Notes: generated by a model not told the origin, from the sequence alone. A DNA stretch of 64,000 nt from Oscillospiraceae bacterium (GCA_015063605.1 SVTV01000002.1:1-64000), one strand, 5' to 3'. Positions 51,606-61,288 are shown, counted from the stretch's first letter. Made by a program: numbers and translations.

Positions 51606-54035
51606 TTAATATTTGAATGTAACCTTGTTTACATTGACTCCGTTAAGGAAATAGAAGTTGCCGTAACCGTCGCCCACGTGGTACCAGCCTACATTTTCAA
51701 CAAGCATTTCAAGCTTATCGGAGGCTATATCGTATCTGTAGAAATCTCTTGTGGAGGCGCTGGAAATGAAGATACATGTTCCGTCGCCGCCGAGAGACAT
51801 CTTGATATCTCTCCATGTGGTATTGGAGCAAGCTATATCCACCTTCTTATTGTATACGAACTTTTCCGTTGAGGGATCGAAGCAGAAGAGGTTGTTCCAT
51901 CCCATACCCCATATCTTACCGTCTCTGTCTGTGCAAAGAGCAGTGATAGAACCTGCAGTGAAGGGAAGCTCATACTCTTTAAATTCCTTAGAATCCATGT
52001 TCATCTTCGCCAGAACTGCCTGCTTCTTTATTGCGGAGGTACCGTATCCCGCAGATACCGTTGTTCCCATATAAAGATCTCCGCCGGAATAAGCAAGGGA
52101 AGCGGCGCTCATATGCTCTATGGGGAACTTTGCGAAGTATTTAGCGGTATTGTTATTCGCATCAATAAACGCAAGCGAACCCGTTGTAAAGTTCTGTGCG
52201 GGAATAGATGCAACTACCATAATACCCTTTTCGTATACGGGCAGGAAATTATAAGGTCTGTCCTGATTGTGATATCCCGATACGGAGGTGTTTTTGCCCA
52301 TGTTGAGAACTGATTGATATGTGAAGGATGTTATGGAGGGAACTGCCTTGTGTATTACCGCATTCGGGTAAGAGCCTAAGAATACGTTGCTGCCGTAAGC
52401 GCATACGCCTTCCTGCTGTCCTATTCCTTCGTAAGTTTTCTTTATACCGGTGTCTATATCGTATATGCCGGTGCTGCCGCCGTAGCCGCCGCCGACGATG
52501 AGAAGATCGGAATCGGTTATGGTAAGGCAGTTGCCTTCGTTCATACCGCCGGAAATGTCGGTAAGAAGCGATGTGACCTTTTTATTTGTAAAGTTTACAA
52601 ACTGAGTGCTGCCCTTATGGCTGTAAAGGCTGACTGCGGAGTATCCGGGATACTTTTTCTGATCGAGCTTCAGAAGGACCATACGTATCATCTGTGTATT
52701 CGCGGGAATATCGGTGATCTTGTATGTCATTGTCTTTGTATCAAAGAGAGCTATCTTGTTATCGAGAACGCTGTAGAATCTTGTATCGTCCTCGGGATCG
52801 ATGGAGGGCTGGCGGACATATGTCTTCATGGGCCACTTTGCTCCTGTTTTACCCTCCTGATTGAAGGCTACAAGCTTATCTTCTCTTATGTTGAAGAAAA
52901 GTGTTTCTTGAGTGGAAGGATAGCGGATGAAGAGTATGTCGCCGCAGACCATCATATCATAGAACTGATACTTTGCATTATTCTTATATTCTTCGGGAGT
53001 AATGTCCTTTATCTTTCTCGTTTCAAGATCTACTCTGAAAAGGTAATTCTTGGAATCTTTTGTTATAACGGAAACGTAAAGATCGTTTTCCTTCTTATCA
53101 TACGCTACTGCCGGATATCTTGTAGCGTTGCTTTTCAGCGAAGGCATTGTGAAGAGCTTTCCGGTAGAGGGATTGTATCCCCAATAATATCCGGAGTCGG
53201 TGGAACCCGAATATACCGTTCCGTCCGCAGTTTCGCACATTACCTGTCCCAAAGAGGAGCCTCCGGGAAGTGCACCTATTTCTTTTATTTCTTCCGTCTC
53301 ATGGTCGAAAATGTAAAAATAAGGCTTACCGTGAGCTACTATATATACGTCCTTGGAGGAATGAACGAATACCTCCCATGCACCTGAGCTGTGCTTCAAT
53401 TCCTTTTCAAGAATTATCTTGCCCGTTTCGGCATTGAGCATAACGAAAAGTGCAATGGGGTTTCCGTCAGAAACGGTATAGAGAACGGGAGTGCCGTCCT
53501 TTCTGTAGCCGCCGCCGTTCATTCTCAGGTATATTGTTCTTGTAAGGTTTCCTAAATTCTCAACCTCGTATTTTGTGTCTTTAGTGGGGGTGGGAACGAT
53601 ATCGGTGTAATTACATACCTTGCATACATTTCCGCCGTTTTCAAAGGTGTGTCCCATGTTTTGTGTTTTTCCGCAATTCACACAGGAGTGCTTATGCGAC
53701 TTTTTCGTTGTTTCCCATTCGGAATAAATATGTCCCAATGCGGGAATGGCTTCGGATTCCTGGAACACCTCGCCGCAAAGTGAACATTTACTGCCTGCGG
53801 TTGCGCCTTTTTTAACACACGTGGGCTCAAACGCTTCCGTTTCCACTATAACGTGGCCCGCAGGAATGACTTCTTTTGTATTTTTGCCGCAAAGAGAGCA
53901 GGTGCCTTCTCTTTCGCCGCTTTCGGTACATGTTGCCGCCTTCAGAACTGTCCAGTCGTATTCATGCTCGCATCCGCAGGACGCAAGAAGCATGAGACAA
54001 GCAGCGAAGACCGCAAGTAACATTATCTTTTTCAT
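51606..54035 (-). CDS. Propeller lipoprotein with CxxC modules, paralogue 1
   Basis: 809 residues. A lipoprotein signal (LLASC) is followed by about 140 residues with four CxxC modules (CSLCG, CSLCG, CVNCG, CKVCN) spaced by GH motifs (IPAGH, IPALGH), the zinc-ribbon-like repeats common in clostridial surface proteins. The remaining 650 residues read as repeated beta-strands with GGGYGGSTGIYD, GKIWGMGWNNLFCFDP and GDGTCIFIS, fitting a seven- or eight-bladed propeller. No catalytic motif is seen. The ends of all three paralogues (NVNKVTF-Y) agree. I know no characterised relative. Confidence 0.8.
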   Translation of the reverse strand: MKKIMLLAVFAACLMLLASCGCEHEYDWTVLKAATCTESGEREGTCSLCGKNTKEVIPAGHVIVETEAFEPTCVKKGATAGSKCSLCGEVFQESEAIPALGHIYSEWETTKKSHKHSCVNCGKTQNMGHTFENGGNVCKVCNYTDIVPTPTKDTKYEVENLGNLTRTIYLRMNGGGYRKDGTPVLYTVSDGNPIALFVMLNAETGKIILEKELKHSSGAWEVFVHSSKDVYIVAHGKPYFYIFDHETEEIKEIGALPGGSSLGQVMCETADGTVYSGSTDSGYYWGYNPSTGKLFTMPSLKSNATRYPAVAYDKKENDLYVSVITKDSKNYLFRVDLETRKIKDITPEEYKNNAKYQFYDMMVCGDILFIRYPSTQETLFFNIREDKLVAFNQEGKTGAKWPMKTYVRQPSIDPEDDTRFYSVLDNKIALFDTKTMTYKITDIPANTQMIRMVLLKLDQKKYPGYSAVSLYSHKGSTQFVNFTNKKVTSLLTDISGGMNEGNCLTITDSDLLIVGGGYGGSTGIYDIDTGIKKTYEGIGQQEGVCAYGSNVFLGSYPNAVIHKAVPSITSFTYQSVLNMGKNTSVSGYHNQDRPYNFLPVYEKGIMVVASIPAQNFTTGSLAFIDANNNTAKYFAKFPIEHMSAASLAYSGGDLYMGTTVSAGYGTSAIKKQAVLAKMNMDSKEFKEYELPFTAGSITALCTDRDGKIWGMGWNNLFCFDPSTEKFVYNKKVDIACSNTTWRDIKMSLGGDGTCIFISSASTRDFYRYDIASDKLEMLVENVGWYHVGDGYGNFYFLNGVNVNKVTFKY

Positions 54036-54139
54036 TATTTAATTTTTCCTTTCGATCGCTTCTTCACGATTCTTTATTTCGGCTTCTTTATATTTTACAT
54101 TATTCCGAGTATTATGTCAAGGGTAAAATGAAAACGACG

Positions 54140-54500
54140 GGGAATAAAAGTTGTTTTATGTTGAGAACAATTCCTCCGCAGTTGCATCGCAACTGATTTA
54201 CACAAGGAAGAAAGTTGTTTTGCGTTTAGAACAATTCCTCCGTCATGACTTCGTCATGCCACCTCCTTTTACACAAAGGAGGCTTTGGTTTGTGCGGATT
54301 TTTATTGAATCACGTTGACTTTAAGTCAGATATATGTTTAAGTTATCAAATTTCACTTGAAGTTAGCACTCATAAGCCTCCTTTGTGTAAAAGGAGGTGG
54401 CACGGCGGAGCCGTGACAGAGGAATTGTTTTTTACGTTAACAACTCTGAGGCTCCCCCGGCATACACGGGCGATTCGTGGATCGACCCTACCGAAGGGTG
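54140..54500. repeat. Repeat array 6, between propeller paralogues 1 and 2
   Basis: An A left-arm fragment at 54167, full A 54231-54428, then a diverged fragment 54441-54498 of another repeat type (GAGGCTCCCCCGGCATAC...CGACCCTACCG). Confidence 0.82.
54231..54428. repeat. Family A repeat, full copy (inverted interior)
   Basis: 198 bp; left tip CATGACTTCGTCATG, right tip CACGGCGGAGCCGTG; the right end reads CAGAGGAATTGT. Confidence 0.87.
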
Positions 54501-54512
54501 TATAATTCATTT

Positions 54513-56942
54513 TCAATACTCAAATGTCACCTTATTGACATTCGTGCCGTTGATGAAATAGAAATTACCCTCCTTATCACTTGTGTGGAGTGATCCCACA
54601 CCCTCGGCGATGAGATCGAATTCCTTTGTTATAAGGTCAAATCTGTATAAATTCTTTGTATATACTCCCGATATAAATACACAAGTGCCGTCACCGCCGA
54701 GAGTCATCTTCAGATCTCTCCAGCCGCCGTTATTGCAATTTATATCAAGCTTCTTTGAAAATTCGAATTTTTCCGTTTTCGGGTCGAAGCAGAATATATT
54801 GTTCCAAGCCATGCCCCATATCTTGCCGTTGTCATCGGTGCACATGGTAAGAATGCCGCGGACCGTAAAGGGAAGATCGTATTTCTTCACCTCTTTCGTA
54901 TCCACATCCATGGAAATGAGGAGTGCCTGATAGGCACGGGCTGACGTACCGCTTCCCGCGGCTACCGTTGTACCCATGAAAAGTTTTCCGTCGGAATATG
55001 CCAGGGAAGCCGCACTCATATGCTCCACGGGGAATTTGGCATGATATGCCGTAACACCCGTTCTGCCGTCGATAAGAGCTATTGCGCCCGTGGTAAAGCC
55101 CTTAGCGGGGATAGTAGCCACCGCCATCAAGCCCTTTTCGTATATGGGCAGGAAATTATACGGTCTGTCCTGATTGTGATATCCCGATATGGAAGCTGCC
55201 TTGCCCATGTTAAGTAACGGGGAATGCTTTATTGAGGATGCATCCGTATCTATCATGGAAAGCTGTGCCGTGGGATAAGAGCCGAAAAACACCTTATTTC
55301 CGAAAGCACAAGTGCCCTCCTGCTGACCGATACCGCTGTAAAAGGATCTTTCACCCGTCTTGATATTGTAAAAGCCCGTACCGCCGCCGTAATTACCGCC
55401 GATAACGAGAATTCCCGAATCGGTGACGGTAAGGCAGTTGCCTTCGTTTTTGCCGCCATGTACCTTTGTGGTAATGGAAACGTGCTTTTTGTTTTTGATA
55501 TTTACAAACTGTATCTTTCCCAAATGACTTTGGAGACCGCATACGGAATATCCCGGATGCTTTTTCTGATCCAGCTTCAGCATGACCATCTTTATCATCT
55601 GCACCGGTCCCGGAACGGATGTTATCTTATATGTCATGGTCTTCGTATCGAAAAGGGTGAGCTTGCTGTCAACGACCGAATAGAATCTTGTATCGTCTTC
55701 GGGATCTGCGGCGGGAGTTCTGCAATATGTCAGCATAGGCCATTTTGCCCCTGTCTTGCCCTCTTGGTTAAAGCCCATAAGCTTGTTTTCTCTTATATTG
55801 AAGAAGATCGTTTCGGAGGTGGAAGGATATCGGATCATAAGTATATCACCGAATACCATCATATCGTAAAATTGGAATTTCGGTTTGTTTTTATATTCCT
55901 TGGGAGTTATATCCTCCTTCTTTTTCGTATCGGGGTCAACTCTGAAAAGATAATTTTTCGAATCCTTGGAAAAAACAGCAACATAAAGCTTATTTTCCTT
56001 CTTATCGTATGCTATGGAATGGCTTGCCGCATCCAATACAAGATATGGCATATCCGTTATGAACTTACCCGTTTTGGGGTCATATCCCCAGAAATAAAGA
56101 GACTCTGTAGAACCGGAAAAGATCCTTCCGTCATTCGTTTCGCACATTCCCGTGCCGAGAGAAGAACCGTGGGGCAATTCGCCTATGGGAATGATCTCCT
56201 CCGTTTTATTGTCGAATCTGTAAAAATAAGGCGCCCCGTGACCGCTTATATAAACGTCGCCCGAGGAATGGGTGAATACGCCCCATGCTCCGCTGCTCTT
56301 TTCAAGCTCTTTTTCAAGGAGTATTTCTCCCGTCTCTGCGTGAAGCATTATGAAAAGCGCCTTCGGATTTCCGTCGGAGACAGTATATATTACGGGCGTA
56401 CCGTCGTTTCTGTAGCCGCCGTCATTGACTCTGAGATAAATTGTTCTTGTAAAGTTACCGAGATCTGTGACGGTATATTTTGTATCCTTGGTGGGAGTGG
56501 GAATTATTACCTTGTAACCGCAATCGGTACATTCCTTTTCGCCGCTTGGGATATTATGCTTACTCTTCTGTGTCTTTCCACATCCCGTACAAACTCTCTG
56601 ATGCTTTTCGGTATCGATTTCCCACTCTGTGTAGATATGTCCCAATGCGGGAATTGCTTCTGATTCTTGGAACACCTCACCGCAGAGAGAACAATGTCTG
56701 CCCTCTGTCCTGCCCTTTGTAAGACACGCAGGCTCAACAGCCTCATCAATCACCTCAACGTGCCCTGCGGGAATGGTTTCGGTGATTTTTCCGCCGCATT
56801 CCGTGCATACGCCTTCTCTTTCACCGCTTTCGGTACATGTTGCCGCCTTCAGAATATTCCATTCATATGTGTGCTCGCAGTTACATGATGCAAGAAGCAG
56901 GAGACAAGCAGTGAATAACATGAGCAGCATTGATTTTCTCAT
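54513..56942 (-). CDS. Propeller lipoprotein with CxxC modules, paralogue 2
   Basis: 809 residues, the same length as paralogue 1 and alike over its whole extent. The lipobox is LLASC. The CxxC modules read CTECG, CSLCG, CTGCG and CTDCG. The propeller keeps GNYGGGTGFYN, GYHNQDRPYNFLPIYEKG, MSAASLAY and GKIWGMAWNNIFCFDP. It starts at ATG 56942, with AAAGG upstream, and is preceded by a repeat array. It probably acts at the cell surface in the same process as its neighbours; ligand unknown. Confidence 0.8.
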   Translation of the reverse strand: MRKSMLLMLFTACLLLLASCNCEHTYEWNILKAATCTESGEREGVCTECGGKITETIPAGHVEVIDEAVEPACLTKGRTEGRHCSLCGEVFQESEAIPALGHIYTEWEIDTEKHQRVCTGCGKTQKSKHNIPSGEKECTDCGYKVIIPTPTKDTKYTVTDLGNFTRTIYLRVNDGGYRNDGTPVIYTVSDGNPKALFIMLHAETGEILLEKELEKSSGAWGVFTHSSGDVYISGHGAPYFYRFDNKTEEIIPIGELPHGSSLGTGMCETNDGRIFSGSTESLYFWGYDPKTGKFITDMPYLVLDAASHSIAYDKKENKLYVAVFSKDSKNYLFRVDPDTKKKEDITPKEYKNKPKFQFYDMMVFGDILMIRYPSTSETIFFNIRENKLMGFNQEGKTGAKWPMLTYCRTPAADPEDDTRFYSVVDSKLTLFDTKTMTYKITSVPGPVQMIKMVMLKLDQKKHPGYSVCGLQSHLGKIQFVNIKNKKHVSITTKVHGGKNEGNCLTVTDSGILVIGGNYGGGTGFYNIKTGERSFYSGIGQQEGTCAFGNKVFFGSYPTAQLSMIDTDASSIKHSPLLNMGKAASISGYHNQDRPYNFLPIYEKGLMAVATIPAKGFTTGAIALIDGRTGVTAYHAKFPVEHMSAASLAYSDGKLFMGTTVAAGSGTSARAYQALLISMDVDTKEVKKYDLPFTVRGILTMCTDDNGKIWGMAWNNIFCFDPKTEKFEFSKKLDINCNNGGWRDLKMTLGGDGTCVFISGVYTKNLYRFDLITKEFDLIAEGVGSLHTSDKEGNFYFINGTNVNKVTFEY

Positions 56943-56969
56943 AGTGTGGTTTTCCTTTCAAATTATTGT

Positions 56970-57422
56970 TTCTTTACTTTAACAACTCTGAGCCTCTCAC
57001 TTTGGGAGAGGTGGCACGGCGGAGCCGTGACGGAGAGGGCAGATAAGTTGGGGCGTCCCCCTGCTTTCAACCCTCTCTGCAGCAAGGTCGAAGCCCTTCT
57101 GCCTATCTCACCCCATGGGAGGAGACCTGAGTTGTTTTGAGAAAAAGGACAATTCCTCAGTCAGCCATACGGCTGACAGCTCCTTTTACACAAAGGAGCC
57201 TTTGGTTTGTGCGGATTTCTATTGAAGTGCGTATACTTAAAGTCAGAAATAATTATAAGTTACTGAATTTTGCTTGAAGTTAGAACTATAAGCCTCCTTT
57301 GTGTAAAAGGAGGTGGCATGACGAAGTCATGACGGAGGAATTGTCATTTGGATAATTTATACTTATATCTGACTTAAAGTTTACGCAATTCAATAGAGAT
57401 TTGCACAAACCATGCCTCCGTT
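56970..57422. repeat. Repeat array 7, between propeller paralogues 2 and 3
   Basis: B 56990-57139, full A 57149-57344 and a right-half A fragment 57345-57422 that runs straight into the stop codon of paralogue 3 (...ATGCCTCC then GTTTCAATACTC). Confidence 0.88.
57149..57344. repeat. Family A repeat, full copy (inverted interior)
   Basis: 196 bp. About 145 bases from the left inner arm to the right end are identical to the copy at 42072-42264; the left tip cassette is CAGCCATACGGCTG instead of CACCTTCGGTG. Confidence 0.9.
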
Positions 57423-59945
57423 TCAATACTCAAACGATAACTTCTTCACATTCATTCCGCTGATGAAATAGAAATTGCCGAATTTATCCGCAACGTGGTT
57501 CCAGCCCACATTTTCAGCCAATATATCTACCTTTTTCGATGTAAGATCGAATCTGTAAAATGCTCTCGAGGAGGAACTTGAGATCAATATGCACGATCCG
57601 TCTCCGCCCAAGGTCATGCGGAGGTTGCGCCAATCGCCGTTGGAGGCGCTGACAGATATCTTTTCACTGTAAATGAATTTGCTCGTTTTGGGATCGAAGC
57701 AAAACATGGTGTTTGACGCCATTCCCCATATTTTTCCGTCATTGTCGGTGACAAGTGCGGTAACAGCCGCCGAGGCTGCGGGAAGGTCGTATACCTTTAC
57801 GGAATGATCGTCAAGATCCATTTCCACAAATTTTGCCCTCGATGTTTTATTTGCCGTACCGTAGCCGACTCTGACAGTGGTACCCATGTAAAGCTTACCG
57901 TTTGAATAAGCAAGGGAAGCGGCACTCTGGTGCTCAACGGGGAATTTGCATGTATATTTCAATGTATCCGTCTTTGCATCGAATATGGCAATAGCACCCG
58001 TGGTGAAATTCTGTGCGGGTATGGTCGCCGCAACGAGAAGCTCCTTTTCGTATATCGACAGTAAATTATACGGTCTGTCCTGATTGTCATAGTCCTCTAT
58101 CTCTTTGTTCTTCGCCATTGTCAGAAGAAGATTGTGTACGGGGGCTTTGAGATCGGGAATGAGGCTTCTGATCCTCGCCTCCGGATATGATCCTACATAC
58201 ACCTTATTCTTATAGGCTGTCATGCCCTCCTGCTGGCTTATGCCTTCGAAGGTGGTCTTTTCTCCCGTAACGATATCGTATATTCCCGTGCTTCCGCCGT
58301 AATTTCCGCCCACCACAAGCTTTCCGTCGTCGGTAACCGCAAGACAGTTGGCGTCGTTGGGGCTTCCCGATACATTCGTATCGAGAATCACACTTTCGCC
58401 CGTATCAAAGTTGGAAAACTGTATCTTTCCCTTGTGGCTGTATATACTGCACGCCGAATAGCCCGTATACTTGTCGGAATTCAATTTCAGCATGACCATG
58501 CGTATCATATAATTGTTGGGTGCATCCGTATTCGTTACCTTGTATGTGAGCGTTTCCGTATCGAACAAGGCTATCTTATTTTCCATTATGCTGTAAAAGC
58601 GTTTGCTGTTTTCGGGATCTCTTGCAGGCTGTCTGCAATATGTGATAAGCTCCCCGGTGCCGCCCGTTTCACCCTCTTTATTGAAGGTAACAAGCTCATT
58701 TGTACGGATATTGAGGAAAATAGTCTTGAGAGTTGAAGGGTATCGGATGAAAAGGATATCACCGAACACTATCATATCGTAAAACTGGAAGCTTGCATCG
58801 TTTCTGTACTTCTCGGGAGTTACATCCACGGCTTCCTTCGTGTGGGGGTCTACCTTGAAAAGGTAATTTTTCGAATCCTTCGATATTACGGAAACGTATA
58901 TTTTGTCTTCCTTTTCATCGTATGCCACAGCGGGATATCTTGTGGCATTGGGAACAAGAGCGGGAATACCGATGAATCTGTCCTTTGCGGGATCGTATCC
59001 CCAGAATCTGTTTGTATCCGTCGATCCCGAGAAAAGATATCCGTCCTTTGTCTCGCACATTACCTGACCCATGGATGAGCCGTGAGGCAATGCGGATATT
59101 TCGGTGATACGCTCCGTTTCGTGATCGAATTTATAGAAATATGGGCTTCCGTGTCCCACGATAAATACGTCGCCCGAGGAATGTACGAAGGATTCCCATG
59201 CGCCTGTGCTCTTTTTCAGCTCTCTTTCAAGAAGTATTTCACCCGTGAGAGCATCCATCATAACGAAAAGGGCGTAAGGCTTTCCGTCGGTTACAAAGTA
59301 AAGCACGGGAGTGCCGTCCTTTCTGTAGCCGCCGCCGTTCATTCTTATGTATATTGTCTTTGTAAGGTTGCCCAAATCCTCCACTTTCGGTGTCATTCCC
59401 GCCGCAGGTGTGGGAACGGTATAATCTTCCTTGAATACCGCCTTACATACGGAGCAAAAGCCTCCGTCGGCAAGAAGAGTGTGGCTTCCCTCCTCCTTCT
59501 TTCCGCAGGTATTACAAGTTCTCGTATGAGCCTTATCGGATACGTTCCATGCACCGTAGGAGTGACCCTTTGCGGGAACGGATTTCTGAGTTACTGTGAC
59601 CTTTTTGCATACCTCGCAATGACGTCCCGCGGAAAGTCCCTCTTCATCGCAGGTGGGAGCTTTGGGCTTATCCTCCACCTCTTTATGTCCCGGCGCGGAA
59701 ATTATCTCCGATTCCGTTTCGCCGCAGGAGCACACTCTTTGTCTTTTCCCGTCAATGGTACAGTTTCCGGTCTTCACCGTTTCCCACTCACCGAAGGAGT
59801 GAACGTGCTCTGCCGTTCCCGCGGATGTCCCCTCGGTTGCAGCGGAAGCCGTTTCGTTTCCCGTAACGGGAGTTTCATTTCCCGTGCATGAGAATAAAAT
59901 AAAAGCCGCCAGAATTAAGGGTATCAGGATGTAAAGCTTTTTCAT
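57423..59945 (-). CDS. Propeller lipoprotein with CxxC modules, paralogue 3
   Basis: 840 residues. The lipobox is LFSC, followed by a Thr/Ala/Glu-rich spacer of about 30 residues not found in the other two. The modules are CSCG, CEVCK, CNTCG and CSVCK. The propeller part aligns throughout (MNGGGYRKDGTPVLY, GGNYGGSTGIYD, DNQDRPYNLLSIYEK, FCFDP). It is the first of the three on the minus strand; CGAAAGG precedes the ATG. It is more diverged from 1 and 2 than they are from each other by eye. Confidence 0.8.
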   Translation of the reverse strand: MKKLYILIPLILAAFILFSCTGNETPVTGNETASAATEGTSAGTAEHVHSFGEWETVKTGNCTIDGKRQRVCSCGETESEIISAPGHKEVEDKPKAPTCDEEGLSAGRHCEVCKKVTVTQKSVPAKGHSYGAWNVSDKAHTRTCNTCGKKEEGSHTLLADGGFCSVCKAVFKEDYTVPTPAAGMTPKVEDLGNLTKTIYIRMNGGGYRKDGTPVLYFVTDGKPYALFVMMDALTGEILLERELKKSTGAWESFVHSSGDVFIVGHGSPYFYKFDHETERITEISALPHGSSMGQVMCETKDGYLFSGSTDTNRFWGYDPAKDRFIGIPALVPNATRYPAVAYDEKEDKIYVSVISKDSKNYLFKVDPHTKEAVDVTPEKYRNDASFQFYDMIVFGDILFIRYPSTLKTIFLNIRTNELVTFNKEGETGGTGELITYCRQPARDPENSKRFYSIMENKIALFDTETLTYKVTNTDAPNNYMIRMVMLKLNSDKYTGYSACSIYSHKGKIQFSNFDTGESVILDTNVSGSPNDANCLAVTDDGKLVVGGNYGGSTGIYDIVTGEKTTFEGISQQEGMTAYKNKVYVGSYPEARIRSLIPDLKAPVHNLLLTMAKNKEIEDYDNQDRPYNLLSIYEKELLVAATIPAQNFTTGAIAIFDAKTDTLKYTCKFPVEHQSAASLAYSNGKLYMGTTVRVGYGTANKTSRAKFVEMDLDDHSVKVYDLPAASAAVTALVTDNDGKIWGMASNTMFCFDPKTSKFIYSEKISVSASNGDWRNLRMTLGGDGSCILISSSSSRAFYRFDLTSKKVDILAENVGWNHVADKFGNFYFISGMNVKKLSFEY

Positions 59946-60051
59946 AAGAGTTTCCTTTCGTGATCGTTTTTTGCATTAACAATAAAGCAATGCTGCGTGT
60001 ATCCTTGTCCGTTTTCCGAAGATCGATCAGCTTAAAAAGCTTGCTTTGATG

Positions 60052-60879
60052 TTATTTCAACTTGAATTTAAGGCTTATATCCATTGCCTTTACGGTATGG
60101 GTGAGAGCACCGATGGAGATTATATCAACACCTGTTTTCGCCACCTCAAGAAGATCCTTTTCGCCCATATTGCCCGAAGCCTCAAGAAGCGCTCTGCCGT
60201 TAACGTATTCGCAAGCCTTCTTCATTTCCTCGTTTGACATATTGTCAAGCATTATGATATCGGCTTTCGCTTCAAGCGCTTCGCGGAGCATATCCATATC
60301 CTCTACCTCCACCTCGATCTTCAAGGTGTGGGGAGCATTTCTTCTTGCGCTTTCAACTGCCGCCGTAATGGAGCCTGCCGCCGCAATGTGATTATCCTTT
60401 ATAAGTATACCGTCGGCAAGATTGAAGCGGTGATTGGAGCCGCCGCCGCATCTTACGGCATATTTTTCCAAAACACGCATACAGGGCGTTGTTTTTCTCG
60501 TATCGGCAATAACAGCCTTCGTGCCCTTTATGGCTTCGCAAGCCTCGTGTGTTCTCTTGGCTATACCGCTGAGCCTCTGCATTATATTGAGAGCCGTTCT
60601 TTCGGCGGTGAGAACGCTTTGCGCCCTTCCGTGGACCTCTGCAATTATATCGCCCTTGTTTATTTTGTCGCCGTCCTTGAAAAATGCTGTGAATACAACG
60701 GAGGGATCTACCGTTTCAAAGACCTGCTTTGCTATATCCGTACCGCAAAGTACTCCGCTTTCCTTTGCGAGAAATTTTCCGTGTGCCTCTCTGTCTGCGG
60801 GAATGGTGGTGAGAGTGGTGATGTCTCCCGTTCCCACATCCTCCTCCAGAGCGGTCTTTATAAATTCTTTTATATTCAT
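60052..60879 (-). CDS. nadC: Nicotinate-nucleotide pyrophosphorylase (quinolinate phosphoribosyltransferase)
   Basis: 275 residues. It converts quinolinate and PRPP to nicotinate mononucleotide, the third step of de novo NAD synthesis. Motifs are EDVGTGDITTLT, the ADTRKTTPCMRVLEKYAV region, GGGSNHRFNLADGILIKDNH and ASGNMGE near the end. The length is normal. nadB lies upstream on the same strand but is separated by 400 bases of repeats; no nadA is in view. Confidence 0.96.
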   Translation of the reverse strand: MNIKEFIKTALEEDVGTGDITTLTTIPADREAHGKFLAKESGVLCGTDIAKQVFETVDPSVVFTAFFKDGDKINKGDIIAEVHGRAQSVLTAERTALNIMQRLSGIAKRTHEACEAIKGTKAVIADTRKTTPCMRVLEKYAVRCGGGSNHRFNLADGILIKDNHIAAAGSITAAVESARRNAPHTLKIEVEVEDMDMLREALEAKADIIMLDNMSNEEMKKACEYVNGRALLEASGNMGEKDLLEVAKTGVDIISIGALTHTVKAMDISLKFKLK

Positions 60880-60929
60880 TGTGAGTTCCTTTCTTTGTTG
60901 AGTGAATCTTTAGATAAGGGTTGGAGTTG

Positions 60930-61288
60930 TATAATGTTAAGGACAATTCCTCAGCAGTAAGAGCGAAGCTCGTCTGCGTACCTCCCTTTAGCAAAGGAGA
61001 CGTAAAGTTGATTTACGTTAAGAAACAATTCCTCCGTCATGACTTCGTCATGCCACCTCCTTTTACACAAAGGAGGCTTTGTACTACAGATTTGTTACTT
61101 TATACATAAAGTTATGGTTTGTAATACCTTGAAGTTTTATTGATGTGTTCGCACATTAAGGCTCCTTTGTGTAAAAGGAGCTGTCATTTTCGTAAGAAAA
61201 TGACTGAGGAATTGTTCTTTTGCGTTAACAAATTAAGCCTCTCCCCCATAGGGGGAGACTTTGAGTTGTATAATGTTAAGGACAATCC
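60930..61288. repeat. Repeat array 8, between nadB and nadC
   Basis: An A left-arm fragment from 60943, full-length A 61025-61215 with an unusual interior, and a short B piece 61230-61275 ending next to the nadB stop. Confidence 0.85.
61025..61215. repeat. Family A repeat with divergent interior
   Basis: 191 bp. The ends and inner arms (CTCCTTTTACACAAAGGAG) are standard, but the middle (TTGTTACTTTATACATAAAG...) differs from all other copies. The left arm is of CCGTCATGAC type and the right of GACTGAGG type. Confidence 0.8.

Noticed and set aside
11640-61288. Repeats as ordinary Rho-independent terminators
   Set aside because: Elements are about 190-226 bp with conserved interiors, occur in tandem, and lie between probable co-transcribed genes; they lack consistent T-runs after the stems.
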